64,000 nt of DNA from Monarcha castaneiventris obscurior (lineage: Eukaryota > Chordata > Aves > Passeriformes > Monarchidae). This document shows, one piece after another, positions 1 to 11,030 of this stretch. Every line of letters starts with the position of its first letter. Position 1 is the stretch's first letter. A program made the position numbers and the translations under genes. The stretch lies in NCBI GenBank assembly GCA_026261815.1, contig JAMPIT010000435.1, positions 453,501 to 517,500 on the forward strand, written 5' to 3'. Under the pieces are notes generated by a model. That model searched no databases. It was not told the DNA's origin and saw only the letters and a program-made list of their open reading frames with translations.

Positions 1-1
1 T

Positions 2-172
2 GCCAAGTGGGTGATGGACACCTACCCCTGGGCAGCCACCCCCCAGCACCACGAGTGGCCTCCTCTGCTCCAGCTGCGGCCTGAGGACGTGGGTTTTGAT
101 GGCTACTCCGTGTCCCGGGAAGGCTCCACCAGCAAACAAGTTCCAGTGAGTGATGCTGAAGGAGATCCTCTG
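2..172 (+). CDS. NAV2: NAV2 penultimate coding exon (left edge outside or at the window start)
   Basis: The reading frame has codons starting at position 2, giving 57 residues with a Trp/Pro-rich stretch (DTYPWAATPQHHEWPPLLQL). The exon ends with the Leu codon CTG at 170-172, directly followed by the donor GTAAGC at 173. Reading on past 172 would reach a stop at 260-262 after non-conserved residues, which supports the splice. The true 5' boundary of this exon cannot be seen. Confidence 0.92.
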
Positions 173-659
173 GTAAGCTCTCATGTCTGGAACAGCAGAA
201 CCATTTCGTTTTCCTTGTGTCTAGGGATTAGAAACAGGAACTGCTCTATGGCTGTAGACTAATCGCTTCAGTCATCTCACTTTCTCCTTTACTGGAAAAC
301 CTGTGTTTTATCAGTAACTTGAATGCTGCTATGATTTACAGTCAAAGCTCTTCTCTGAGTCTGAGTGTTACTGACCCCACTTGTTTCTTCCTTTCATTCC
401 TTGCCCGCTGGCAGAGTGAATGCTGCTGTAGCTGTCATGTGGAGTAAATGTTGTTCCTATTTGTATTACTTGTATTCTGAGGATATTTGTATCCTCAGAA
501 TACAAATAATCACGAGTTTCCTTGCCTTTGCAGATGAACATGCTAATGAGACTGCAGGAGGCAGCCAACTACTCCAGTCCCCAGAGCTACGACAGTGACT
601 CCAACAGCAACAGCCATCACGATGACATCCTGGATTCATCTCTGGAGTCAACGTTGTGA
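2..659 (+). CDS. NAV2: NAV2 (neuron navigator 2), 3'-terminal part of the coding region
   Basis: This is the C-terminal end of a gene that starts left of the window. Two exons, 2-172 and 534-659, join in phase 0 and encode 98 residues plus TGA. The segment begins AKWVMDTYPW and ends DILDSSLESTL. The tail NMLMRLQEAANYSS, followed by a Ser/Asp/Asn/His-rich stretch, matches what I know of the vertebrate NAV2 C-terminus. NAV2 is a very large, retinoic-acid-responsive cytoskeletal protein with an N-terminal calponin-homology domain, coiled coils, microtubule-binding regions and a C-terminal AAA-type ATPase module. It acts at microtubule plus ends in neurite outgrowth. Only the tail beyond the ATPase core is visible here. 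NAV1 and NAV3 are paralogues, but the convergent DBX1 neighbour fits NAV2 only. Confidence 0.94.
173..533 (+). other. NAV2: NAV2 last intron
   Basis: A 361-bp phase-0 intron with donor GTAAGC at 173 and acceptor TTGCCTTTGCAG ending at 533. Its 3' part contains a perfect 16-bp inverted repeat (470-485 and 490-505, loop TTTG) that ends 28 bases before the splice acceptor, in the zone where the branch point is expected. Nothing else is recognised in it. Confidence 0.85.
534..659 (+). CDS. NAV2: NAV2 terminal coding exon
   Basis: After the acceptor CAG (531-533) the frame reads MNMLMRLQEAANYSS, then a serine/aspartate/asparagine-rich stretch with paired histidines, ending SSLESTL and TGA at 657-659. 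It adds 41 residues. The length of exactly 42 codons keeps the phase-0 frame of the preceding exon. The polar, acidic tail is the normal vertebrate NAV2 terminus, so the protein is not truncated here. Confidence 0.95.
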   Translation: MNMLMRLQEAANYSSPQSYDSDSNSNSHHDDILDSSLESTL

Positions 660-3600
660 TCTTCTTCAGACAGAGAGAGGTTGCTTCCACTTGGCAAGAG
701 CCCTGATCACAGACTCACAGAAAGAACACGTTCCTGGGCTGGGATCTCAGTATTAGAGCTGCAAGAACAAGACACTTGGAGCAATCTTGAACCTGGGTGC
801 AGGCAACCCAAGCAACCTTTGTATTGTTTTTCTTTTGACGATGATGAGAACTGCACTATTCCTTTGTTTCCTTCTTTTTAGTTGCTGTAAGCTCTCATGC
901 CTAAGATCCTGAAGATGTTAAAAATAATCATCATTACTAAGTCGAAGGGACTGGGGGGGGCAACTTCACAGCTATGAAGCAAACAGTTTTGTGCCATGTA
1001 CTGTCTGGAAAGAGAGGGGAGAGGGAATATTTGCCTTTGCTGCTTCTGACCAAACACATTTACGTGAGGGCTGGACTTTTACCAATCAGCTTTGTGGATT
1101 AAACTCAGCTTCATATAGTTCTGGTGCTATAACGATATTGCTTGCCTCAGTAATAATACTCAATGAAGGCAAAGCTGCAAAACAGGGAAGTTTGAATAAA
1201 TATTAAAAAAAGAGAAAAGGAAAAAAAAAAATAAAAACAAAAAACGCTGCTCTCCTTGCCAGTCTGAGACCTTGGCTTTCTTTCATTGTGTGTTTATAAA
1301 GATTATATATATAAATAGGAATATATAAAAATATATATACAGTCTGAACAAATCAGGTTTTTTTTCAAACACTGTGTAACAATCAATCCTGCTACAAGTG
1401 AAAGATCAGGTAGCCCTTTGCTAGTCAGGGCCCAATTCTCTTCCCACTTACATCCACGCCACCAGCTGGGCTGACTTCTGTGGTGTTTACACCCCACTGA
1501 TCCACCCTGAGGAGAGGGGGCTTCCCTCCTTCACAGAAGTCAGTGGAAGGGCTGTGCCCCATGAAGTCCTACGGCTCCAAAGGACCCTTGGCAGTGCACA
1601 GGCATGGTGAGCTCTGTACACAGAGGTGAGCTACACCCCTGCAAAGGGGTGAGTCAGACGTTCAGTTTTTAATTCTTGCCATGAAATGTTACAGTTGTTT
1701 TCTAAAAACTTTGGGTTTTGTTCAGAAGTTTCATTCCAATCAGCACAACCATAAGGGGGTTAATTAAAATTCAGCTCTGTGGCAGTTCCAGTGCTACTCT
1801 GGTGACAATACGACTTGTCAATACGACTTCCACGACTTTTCTTTTTAATCGCAAAGAAAAAAGAATTAGTATTTTAGCAGTATCCAGGTCTAGAAAAAGA
1901 AAAAAGATAAGGTACTGAGTACTGTGTCCTTTGAGTTTAGCTGTGCCACGCTTTGGAGCTGTGGCAGAGCTGTGAACCTGCTTTGGTTTCTCCTCCTCTG
2001 TGAACGCACACACCCACACTATCAGTGTTAAGGCTTGTACTTCTGCTGGGGAACAAGAACACCTCCCAAAGAGTTGCACTTTCCTGGTGACACCACCAAC
2101 CCCAGCACGTCAGCTGTACCTCAGCCACCACCTCACTCCTCAGAAGGGATTTGTACGAGCCTTTCCAGCTCTCCTTTGGTGCTGACTTTTAAAAGCGATG
2201 CCTTATTTTGTACTAATTGTGTTTGATTAAATTAGTGCTGTATATTATGGGATTTTATTTAAAGAAACAGGGCTAAAGTCATCTCTTGAAATATCATAAG
2301 TTGCTGTGAATATTGTTTGTATGAGATACTAGAATTTGTTTAAATGTGACAAAAAAAAGGAGGGAAATGAGATAACGTTTCAGGTTCATATCAATCCGCA
2401 GCTAAAACACTGAAGAGCTGTTTTATCCATGCAGGAGGGACAAAAAAGCTTTTCAACTATAATAAATTACAGGAATATGCTAGTTTTTCAGTGTACAGAA
2501 AGAAATCTTATTACAAACACTTTTTTAAGAGCTTGTGGGTTTAAAGGAACATAACAGACAAGTTCATGCTTCTGTGGCTCAGCTTGAGAGGATCGTTCTA
2601 TTATACCTCATGACTTTCTGTAACATAACTGTACTTTGTCTTACTAAGCTGGTCTTGAATCTGCTCCTGTTACAACTTTTAAGTGCTGATGACTTTTTTT
2701 TTTAAAGAAAAATATTGTAAAAGGAAAAATTTAAATATTTTAATGATGGGGGGAAGAGCTTGGTGTTGTTACTGTTTTAACCTTATGAACTCTGATTTCA
2801 TTATTTCACTGAATGGAATAACAAAGGTTTCTCAGCCAATTTTCCTAATCCAGTTCTTGGTACTGTAAAAAATGGGATAGATCTGTATGGAATCAAATCC
2901 ATAGCATGCTGGTGATGAGTTTGAGAGAAGTTAGTTTTTCCAGTAGTCTTGACAATTCTGCTTCCCAGCACTGACTTTACCTGCTACTACTGTGAATTTT
3001 GGTACCTAATCCCCCAACTGAATCCATGCAGATAGAGCATGTGCCTGTAAAAAAAATCCAGTTGCAGGGCTAGGGCTTTAAATGGACTTGATATCCTAGA
3101 AAATGTCTCGGTTGACCTTTAACTGAGTGCTAAAAGACATGTTTAAAGTAGTGTTTTATTTGTGGGGAACGGGGTATTTTTTTTTCTCATGTTTAATCCT
3201 GTGCTTAAGCTCAGGAAGAAATTTCTATTATCTGTTATTTTTTACTGACACTAGCTTGGCTTAAAGTGAGAGAGGCAATTTTGAATAGGCTAGTCATTCT
3301 GAGCATCACAATATTCCGTGTCTTTTCTGAAACTTCGGGAAGCAGGGTTACCTGTTGTGCACACGTCTTAGTTTTTATCAAGACTTTCCATAGATCAAGT
3401 CTTTCTTTAAGTGACTTCCTTCTCATTTAAGGCTTTTTCAAAACACCTCCTTTTTTTTTTTTTTTGCCTTTTATTTTCCTCCTTACAAAGTTGGCTTGTT
3501 TAAAAAAATATCAACAAGAAATGCAAGATTCTATGCAACATTCGTGTTGAGTCATAAATTGAGAGAGAATAAACCATTTTCTTTCCTTCAGAACTGCCAA

Positions 3601-4215
3601 GAATGATACAGGCCATAAATGAGATGTGGTTTATTTGGGGAAGGGGAGGGAGGGGGTTGGTTAGCCTTTTTGTACATTTTGAAAGAAGCAAACTGATATT
3701 TCATTGTTGATGCTTAACTTCAATATTATGTGTATGAAATCTTGTCTAAATGTGACAATTTTCTTTCAAGAAAAAATAATATACAAAAACAAAGCAAAAA
3801 AATCCTTGTCGATATTAAATGGAAGGTTGCTGTTTTGATCTAGTCGTTTCCAGTGGAACAGTTTATGAAATATGTTCTATAAGATGTACATTTTTTCATT
3901 GTAACATAGAAATGTAAATATTTGATTAAAAGTGCTGCATTTTGATGAATTTTTTCTAGCCATTTTTAAAGAGAAAACTAGGAATTGAGTATTTTGTGTA
4001 CGTTTATGATGTTTTCCATTTGCTCCTCTCCCTATTTAATTTTCAGTTCTCATTTAGGATTGGAATTTGTGAATGGTCTGTTTGAGATCATGCCTCCCCT
4101 TTCTCACTCTCCCCGTTTCTACCCCTTCCCCACCCTGTGTCATGGAGAATAAAGCTGATGATTGTACCAGTCTTAAATTATTCATGATTCAATAAAATTG
4201 ATGCTTATTTATTCA
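660..4215 (+). other. NAV2: NAV2 3' UTR
   Basis: AT-rich, repeat-poor sequence follows the NAV2 stop without any credible ORF. Two close polyadenylation signals, AATAAA at 4148-4153 and 4191-4196, precede a TG/T-rich stretch, so cleavage is expected near 4210-4220 and the 3' UTR would be about 3.55 kb. Earlier AATAAA hexamers at 1195-1200 and 2461-2466 could give shorter transcripts; the first is followed by an A-rich run. A Pumilio-type element TGTAAATA lies at 3913-3920. The end point is inferred from signals only, not from transcript data. Confidence 0.7.
4148..4196 (+). terminator. NAV2: NAV2 distal polyadenylation signals
   Basis: Two canonical AATAAA hexamers, at 4148-4153 and 4191-4196, are followed by a U-rich and GU-containing downstream region around 4200-4225. 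This is the strongest poly(A) site arrangement downstream of NAV2, and sequence beyond it soon becomes repeat-bearing intergenic DNA. Confidence 0.6.
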
Positions 4216-5720
4216 GATTTGTGGCTTCACAGAACTTCTTATCCCTTCTTAATCACCATTTTATAATTTTTCATTTGAAGATCGTGGGGCTCACTCCTTT
4301 AGTTTTGTTGGTTTTTTGTCAGTACTTGTGAAAAGGTGGCAACAGCCCTCACCCATTGATCCAGTCTGGCCTGGAATGCTTCCAGGGCATCTCCCACCCC
4401 TCTGGACAACCTTCACATTCCACAAGTAATACAATTTCCTCTTCACCCATTTGACAGAGGCATTATGGTTATACAATAATAAATACACGGTCAGTAAAAA
4501 CATGTAGGAAACTTACTGTCCTTCATGGCAAATAAATGCTCTGAGTAAAAAAAAAGTTGAAGTTCTCTATTCAGAAAGGATGAATGCAAACACCTCTGCA
4601 CTTAAAATCTAAGGTGTTTTTTTTTTTTTTCCCCCTGAGACTTACTCTCTTCATATTTCTCCTTTTTTGGCAGTTCCTTGCCCACTTACCACCTATGTGA
4701 ATGATTAATGTTGGTAGGACAGATTCATGTGTAAAAAACTTCAAAGAAAATAGAAGTTCTGCTGAAAACTGATGATCTGCATTCAAGTTTGTTCAATCTA
4801 AAAATACTCCTAATAATACGCCAGTGTGAATGGTGGCTCAGAGCTGATCTGTAATGTGGGCTTTGTCCTCCACAGCAGTTTTCTGGAGGCAGAGTTGCTT
4901 TGGAGATGCTCAGGCACATTTTTCTGTATTCTGTAAACCTTTCATTCACAGAATTGCGTGTCCTAGATGTGGTCCTGGGAAATGCTTCAGCCATGATCTT
5001 GGACAATTTTTGAATCCATACTGGATGGCCACCAAAATGCTTACTATCTCTCAGGAATTCTTTCTTTCCTTTTTTGGCTGCCCTGTCCCTTTCCTACTTT
5101 ATTATTTTCTCACTGCTCTATGCACACTGTCTTGTACACTTACTTTGATTTTTTTTCCTTTACCTGATCTTCTCTTTAACTTTTATTTTCCTACTTTTCT
5201 GTTTCCAGCATCCTGTTTCATTTTATGTCTTTCCTGGATCCATCTCATAATTTCTCAGCACCATAGGATCAGTGCTGACTTCCTTTCTGCAATGGAGAAG
5301 GGAAATTGTCTGGAGTCATTTTACAAACTCAGTCTGCAGCCTGTGACATGTATTTACACCCTTCTCATTCCTCTGACCTTTTCCGCTGGTACTTGGGAGT
5401 AGTCGCCTCAGGAACCAGAGAGGAAATTCCTCCTGAAACCCTGCAGGCTCCCATCCTCCATTCCACACTTTCCATTTCATCACTTTACTGATGCCCAGGA
5501 TTCTGACACTGATCTCTATGGTAGATGGGATAACCAAGGGTTATCTTTGGTTTCTGATGTGGATGTTTAATCTGGGCTTTGGGGGTTAGAGCAGAGCACA
5601 GTGGCTGAGGACAACTTTCATCTTTGCCCCGGCAGTGGGGCTGACTGTAGGGAAATCCTTTCCCATCATCATCTTTGTTTGATTAGCCACACGAAGAAAT
5701 CCATGTTCCTCTCCTTCCTT
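4216..5720. other. Intergenic sequence between NAV2 and a CR1 fragment
   Basis: No gene recognised. It contains a T-run near 4618-4632 and a long pyrimidine-biased stretch (about 5040-5260) that keeps a 182-codon frame open at 4854-5402. That frame translates to a Leu/Phe/Cys-rich product of the kind T-rich DNA gives by chance, so I do not call it a gene. Confidence 0.6.
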
Positions 5721-5820
5721 AATCACAGAATGTTTTGGGCTGTAAGGGACCTTTCGATGTCATCTAGTCCAGCCTCCTGCAATGAGCTGGGACATTTTCA
5801 GTACGAGCAGGTTGCTCAGT
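5721..5820 (-). mobile_element. CR1-type LINE 3'-end fragment
   Basis: On the minus strand this reads as the familiar CR1 3' end: a GGTTGGACTAG-like region (here CTGGACTAGATGAC), then AGGTCCCTTA, then a terminal ACATTCTGTGATT. The 3' end lies at about 5721 and the 5'-truncated end near 5820. CR1 elements are non-LTR retrotransposons that are normally 5'-truncated and end in short direct repeats instead of a poly(A) tail. No reverse-transcriptase coding remains. Confidence 0.8.
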
Positions 5821-7174
5821 GACAGGTATTTCTGATTTGCTCCATTGCTGGAGGCTCCAGAGATGTCACAGGGGGTGGAGACCATGCCCTGGTTAAACAT
5901 GGGTAACTCCTCCTACTCCTCCACGAAGTTCACCCGTGTGGGGCTGGGCAATTAGGAAGTCTGAAGGATGTTACATAAAATGGGATCCACAGGCAGATGG
6001 GAAGAGGTTGTGCTTCCAGTGGATCCTGACTGAAAGCCCATTGTGGATCTGGTGATCAGTGAGCCTGAGCATGGCCAGGACCGTGCTGTGCTGTTCTGCC
6101 CTGTGCCACGAGGACAGGCTGGCCTTCAGAGCTGGGTTGTGATGCACAAACCCCTTGTCCACAGGATAAGCTCAGCCCACTTGAACAGAGGGGCCTCCAG
6201 CTCCTACTGGGTGACAAGGGGTTGAGCCATCCGGGGCTTTGTCTAACCATGCAGTAAGAAGTTCTCATGGGTACGTCTTCTGTGTTTGCCAGCAGAAATG
6301 GTTAATGGAGTTCTTTTGCTGTAGGAAAACACCCTCCTGTGATAGCTTGAATGCCCACGCCCATGGATGGGGTGTGGCTAGGATGCTGTATGTGGATGCT
6401 GCTCCGCTGGGGGTTCTCAGCATCTAAGGGGACAGAAGATTGTCTCTGCTGTTCCCATCTAGCTCTAACAAATAGCATTTGATACCTCAGCAGGTCTGAG
6501 AGCCTTTTTACTGGGATTGTGATGAACCAGCACCACCCAGTGCAAAAGAGGAGTTAGGACACAAAACCCAAGCCCAGTGGGAAGGAGCAACCTCATAAGC
6601 TCAGGTCTGTGTGAGCCACTAAACCTCATCCACAACAGAATTTCTGACAATGTTACTGCACAATTTTCAGCTTCACAACTTCTGTCAGACCACTCCCCCC
6701 AGCCCCAAATCAGTCCTGACTGTTAAACAATCTATTTCTGCACAGCAGTGCCCAAGTCATCCATGATGATCCTGAAAAGCACTGAGAAATGCTTCCTGCT
6801 GCAGGTGTTGGACCTGCTGACTCAGAACAGCACCTTGCTGCCTGGATTTAGTGCTCACAAACTGAAAATATTTACTGCATAACTATCGGTGGTGGCCTTG
6901 GATAGAGTGATTATAACATTGTGAAGTTTCAGATCCTGCTAAGCACACTGAAAATGGCTAATAGAACAAAACCCCTGGATTTCAGAAGGGTTGGCATTCC
7001 TGAAACTTCCATATGCTCAGAGCCCAGCTGTGAGGGTCTCTGGGAAGCATCCATGGAGAGCACAAGCAGCTTGTGAGCGCTGGGAGTTACTCAGGAGCAG
7101 TCCAACCCCTACAAAAGGGAGAGGGAGAAAGCAGAGCAACAGACCACCCTGGCTTTGGGATGTGCTTAAACACC
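5821..7174. other. Intergenic sequence, no gene recognised
   Basis: Moderately GC-rich spacer lacking recognisable exons. Parts (about 5870-6430) have the composition of old degraded repeat, but I cannot assign a family. Confidence 0.5.
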
Positions 7175-7202
7175 AAAAAAAAAAAAAAAAAAAAAAAAAA
7201 AA
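7175..7202 (+). repeat. A-run of 28 nt
   Basis: An uninterrupted run of about 28 adenines lies immediately 5' of a CR1-like fragment. It could be a retro-insertion tail or simply an expanded homopolymer. CR1 itself does not leave poly(A) tails, so it is not explained by that element. Confidence 0.9.
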
Positions 7203-7204
7203 GA

Positions 7205-7690
7205 TAAATACTGACTATGGGAAGGTGGCCAAATACCCATCAAGGATGACAAGAACCTTGCTGAGCCATGCAAAGTTGCATTTAGGAAGGCTAAGCTTGG
7301 CTAAACCCAGGAGGGGTATGAGAACCTGCCCTGTGAAGAAAGACTGAAGCAGTTAGGTCTTCTGAAGAAAACTTGTGGAGGACCTCATTAAAGGACTTTA
7401 GTACTTAAAGAGCAGCCACAAAGAGGATGGATGCTCTCTTTTCCCAAGGAGCCAAAGAACAATGGGTACAAGTTGCACCAGGAGAGGTTTTATCTTGATA
7501 TCACAAAGATGTTTTTTACAGAAAGAACAATCATTCTGTGGAACAATCTCCTCAGGGATGTGGTGGAGTCCCCACTGATGGACATTTTTCAAAATACAGT
7601 TGATATGGGTAATAGTTCTCACCTAGATTCCCTTTCCCACAAAAGGCTGGATCAGAGGATCTTTCCAGATGTCTACCAAGCTGTGCTGTT
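7205..7690 (+). mobile_element. CR1-type LINE 3' fragment (diverged)
   Basis: The plus strand carries the order typical of avian CR1 3' regions: GACCTCATTAAAGGACTTTAG, then a segment around CAGGAGAGGTTTTATCTTGATAT, GGAACAATCTCCTCAGGGATG, GTGGTGGAGTCCCCA and finally CCCTTTCCCACAAAAGGCTGGA with GGATCTTTCCAG. Many substitutions and loss of the terminal repeat suggest an old copy. No open reading frame for reverse transcriptase is present. Confidence 0.75.
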
Positions 7691-8497
7691 GCATGATTTT
7701 ATGAAATATTTTAGCCCTTTTCTGGTTATATGCGAGGGAAAATTAGGTAAAAGCAGCACACCTGGCACTTGTGCATGTTCAGTAAAGGCACTCCTGTGGG
7801 GCCTTACTCTCTTGGGCTTCCCTGGTATTAAATCCCTGTCATTTGGGTTGGGAAAGTGGTGTTGATGTGGGTTTTGGAGCTTGAAGGACTTTATTTATTT
7901 ATATCAGGTTCAATCTTAGTTCAAAAGTACAAGAGCCCTAAAGAAGTCCAATTAAGATCACTTGATGACAAGGGCCAGCAGAAGGGATGATCTTCCCCAT
8001 CCTTGCTGAGCCCTTCTGCAGTGTGCTCTTCAGACACAGCAGTGAGGCAGTTCCAGGTGCTAGAAAAGCAAATCAAGGGAACAGATCCCATTTCCTGCTC
8101 TGCAGTCACTTCAGATCACTTCTCCTCCCAGCCCATGCACACACACTGGCACGTGGCTGGGCCTGGGGAGGGAACACACCCAGGAGTGAGACTCTGCCTG
8201 CTTGCTCCTCACAGTAACAGAGCCCACAGCTCTTGTGTCAAACCCTGCCTTGAACTTCCCAGGCAAAGACTTTTAAATGCCATCAGTGTTTTCTAGGACT
8301 GAACCTGGCTCTTCAAACAAATTTCGTTTCCTATAGGATGGGGGTTTAAAACTGGTTGGGGTTTAATCTCCTGTCATCACCCTCAGCTTTCACAGTTGCT
8401 TCTGGAAACTGTGCCTTGCATCATGTGCTCTACTTAACCTCTGTAACGTTATTGTAATGTTCAAACTTTCCTGGAGGACAGGTATTCTTCAAAAGGG
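7691..8497. other. Intergenic sequence, no gene recognised
   Basis: Nothing beyond unremarkable spacer was seen. Short open frames (for example near 8003-8296) lack conserved-looking composition or flanking splice sites. Confidence 0.5.
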
Positions 8498-8601
8498 TTA
8501 TTTTATTTTATTTTATTTTATTTTATTTTATTTTATTTTATTTTATTTTATTTTATTTTATTTTATTTTATTTTATTTTATTTTATTTTATTTATTTTTT
8601 T
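8498..8601 (+). repeat. (TTTTA)n pentanucleotide microsatellite
   Basis: About 20 nearly perfect TTTTA units run continuously, ending in a TTTATTTTTTT tail. The purity suggests recent expansion and probable length polymorphism. Confidence 0.97.
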
Positions 8602-10132
8602 ACTCAACCTGCTCCCAGTAAAGGTCTGTGCAGGAGCCTTGTCTGCCTGGCTGTGGCTGGTGAAAACACTTTCAGCTCCCCCATTTGTGCAGGGCACTGC
8701 TTGAGAAGCCATTGGACCAGGCAGTGGGACCAGAGGGACACACTCCAGGTCTGTCACCTACAGCTCTGCAGGCAGCAACAGCACAGACTCCCTGAGAAAG
8801 TGATTTATTTCCTTTTCTCCCCCTGTCCAAAAGCCACTCTCCCACGCTGGCAGGCACAGATGTTGAACCAGCTGGTTTCTTAAGGGATAAAGTAGTTGAG
8901 AATTTGCTGCCCTGAGCTCACAGTCACCAAAGTTAAATCCCCCTCTCTGCCTTACCCATTGCTCAGTCTCAGAGATTTCCCTCCTGGCTCTGAGAAGGAA
9001 GAGGAGACACACAGGACCTCTGGGCTGCTGGGACTTCAAAAAGAGCTCTTTGATATCATAAAGCAGAGGTTGCTGTGGGTATTACACTTGGGATTACCAC
9101 AGTTTCCTAAACTCTGGATGCTGCTAGTCATGGAAATCATTCCATTTCTGTGAAGGCTTCTTATCACCTTTCCTCCTTACCCAAAGCATGCAGAGAGCTG
9201 CATTAAAAATAAAGAGAGAGACGGGGAGAGAGGGCTGAGCTCGTTTCAGGGAATAGGGGGAGGTGGCCTCTGATGCTCTGGCTGTTAACAGCAAATTATG
9301 GAACATTTTGCTCTCAGAAATACACCCAAGCTGAACTCCCAATGCCATGCACACCAGAACAAACCCAGCTGCCACTAGAATCTCCACATCTGCGATAAGA
9401 GAATAAGTTTATGCCTTTGACATTAGACCTCAGAAAGGGTGGCTACTTTTGCAGTGCTTCCCTTGGCACAGCTGTGCCACGTGAGCCATCCCATGGTAGC
9501 CGTGAACTCTGGATTCTTCATCCAGAGTATAAAAGGGAAATGTTGGAGAAGGAGATCCTCTTCCTGCAGCCACAGATGCAGTCTGGCAGCTGTTGGTAAA
9601 TAAAAATGAGCTCTTTAATTTCATATTAAGGTACCCCTGAATCTCAGATGTTTGTGCTTAGTAGTCACACAATGTTCTTTTTGCTATTAAAAAGAAAGAT
9701 TCTGAAACGGGAAAAGAAAAAAGAGTAAGATTATTAAGTGTCACATTTTGGGTAAGGATTTTTCCCTGTTAAGTGGCAATTCCATTTTATTTTTCCTTCA
9801 GTAAGGCTATTTGTCTAGCAGTATAAGATGTAATAGCCCTCATGCTGAAAGAAGCAGTCTTAAATAGTTATTTTCGGTAGCATTTCTAGTGCAGAGAGGA
9901 TGTAAAGAGCAAAGAGTGTAAGAAGATCAGCAGTTTCTGTTGAACAATGAATCAGGAGGGGTTTTGTGTAAGCAATACCTTTCTTATTTTGGACATGTTC
10001 CTTTTTAGAGTGTTGCAGTATGTGTGATGGCACCTGTGGTCTCTGGAGTAGCCACTGGATTTTAAAACAAATTGTGGTTTGAATTATATTTGTCTTTATA
10101 AGTTACTCAACTATAGCCTTATGCTTACTGGA
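8602..10132. other. Intergenic sequence, no gene recognised
   Basis: No exons or named repeats recognised. The 9600-10130 part is AT-rich and featureless by eye. Confidence 0.5.
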
Positions 10133-10770
10133 TGTGCTGGTTTTGGCTGGAGTAGAATAAGTTTCCTTCACAGTGGCTGGTAGGGGGCTGTTATTTTGGA
10201 TTTGTGCTGAATGCACAATAATATAGTGTATTGTAATATGCACACTAGTATTAATAATAGTGTTGATAATACAGAGATGTTTTTGTTACAGCTGAGCAGG
10301 GCTTGCACAGAGCCAAGGCCTTCTCTGCTTTTTGTTCTGTCTCACGGGAGAGGGAGTCAGGGGTGCCTGGGAGGGTGGGAGGACACATAGCCAGGACAGG
10401 TGACCCCAGCTGACCAAAGGGATATTCCAGACCATGGGACATCAGGCTCAGGATATAAAGTGGGGGCAAGAAGGAAGAAGGGGGGATGTTTGGAGTGATG
10501 GCATTTGTCTTCCCAAGTAACCATTAGCTGTGATGGGGCCCTGCTCTCCTGGGATGGCTGAACACCTGTCTGGCCATGGGAAGCAGTGAGTGAATTCCTT
10601 GTTCTGCTTTTCTTTTGTGCACAGCTTTTACAAAACAACAACACAACAAACCCAAACCCAACAAACCCTTTTGCTGTTTCACTAAACCTTTTTGCTGTTT
10701 CCCTGTATTTTGTGGGATAAATACTGTCCCTGTCTTTTCTATCTCTTTTTCCATTCCACCTGTCTCAGGT
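10133..10770 (+). mobile_element. Solo LTR-like remnant of an avian endogenous retrovirus
   Basis: It starts TGTGCTGGTTTTGGCTGG and contains blocks I recognise from abundant songbird LTRs: a segment around GTTGATAATACAGAGATGTT, GACCAAAGGGATATTCCAGA, a TATA box (TATAAA at 10454-10459), GTTTGGAGTGATGGCATTTG and CTTCCCAAGTAACC. The order fits U3-TATA-R-U5 on the plus strand. The 3' part (10620-10770) is degraded and its end is approximate. No viral coding sequence flanks it, so this is a lone LTR left after recombination. Family name is not assigned; whether it belongs to the ERVK or ERVL class cannot be judged here. Confidence 0.72.
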
Positions 10771-10869
10771 GTATGTTAGCAATTGCTAATGGCTTAGAGA
10801 GGTAGAAGATGAGAAATGTGACCATGTGTCAGAGCTTAGATGTGTCCAATTACCTAACTGGAAGCAGGT

Positions 10870-11030
10870 TAAAGACCTGGAACAGCCTTTCTACTCATGC
10901 CCTGTGGCTGGCAGTGTTCAGGAGGATTTTGGACAATGCCCTTTAATAACACCTTTAATTTTTGGCCAGCCCTGAAGTTGGACTAGATTTTTTTAGGTCC
11001 CTTCCAAATGGAATCACTCTCTTCTTCCTT
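10870..11030 (+). mobile_element. CR1-type LINE 3'-end fragment
   Basis: The plus strand reads GGAGGATTTTGGACAATGCC, then TTTTGGCCAGCCCTGAAG, GTTGGACTAGATTTTTTTAG and GTCCCTTCCAAATGGAAT. This is the standard CR1 3' UTR succession, diverged. The 5' limit is vague. Confidence 0.75.

Noticed and set aside
4854..5402. 182-codon open frame rich in Leu, Phe, Cys and Ser that looks like a membrane protein.
   Set aside because: It coincides with a T-rich stretch that yields hydrophobic codons by chance. There is no family resemblance, no splice context and no repeat or domain pattern.
7175..7690. A-run plus following sequence as a processed pseudogene.
   Set aside because: The A-run lies 5' of a CR1-type fragment and the sequence before it matches no mRNA I recognise, so a retrocopy is not supported.
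8498..8601. Regular repeat array as a possible CRISPR or satellite.
   Set aside because: The unit is a simple 5-bp microsatellite without spacers, in a vertebrate genome.
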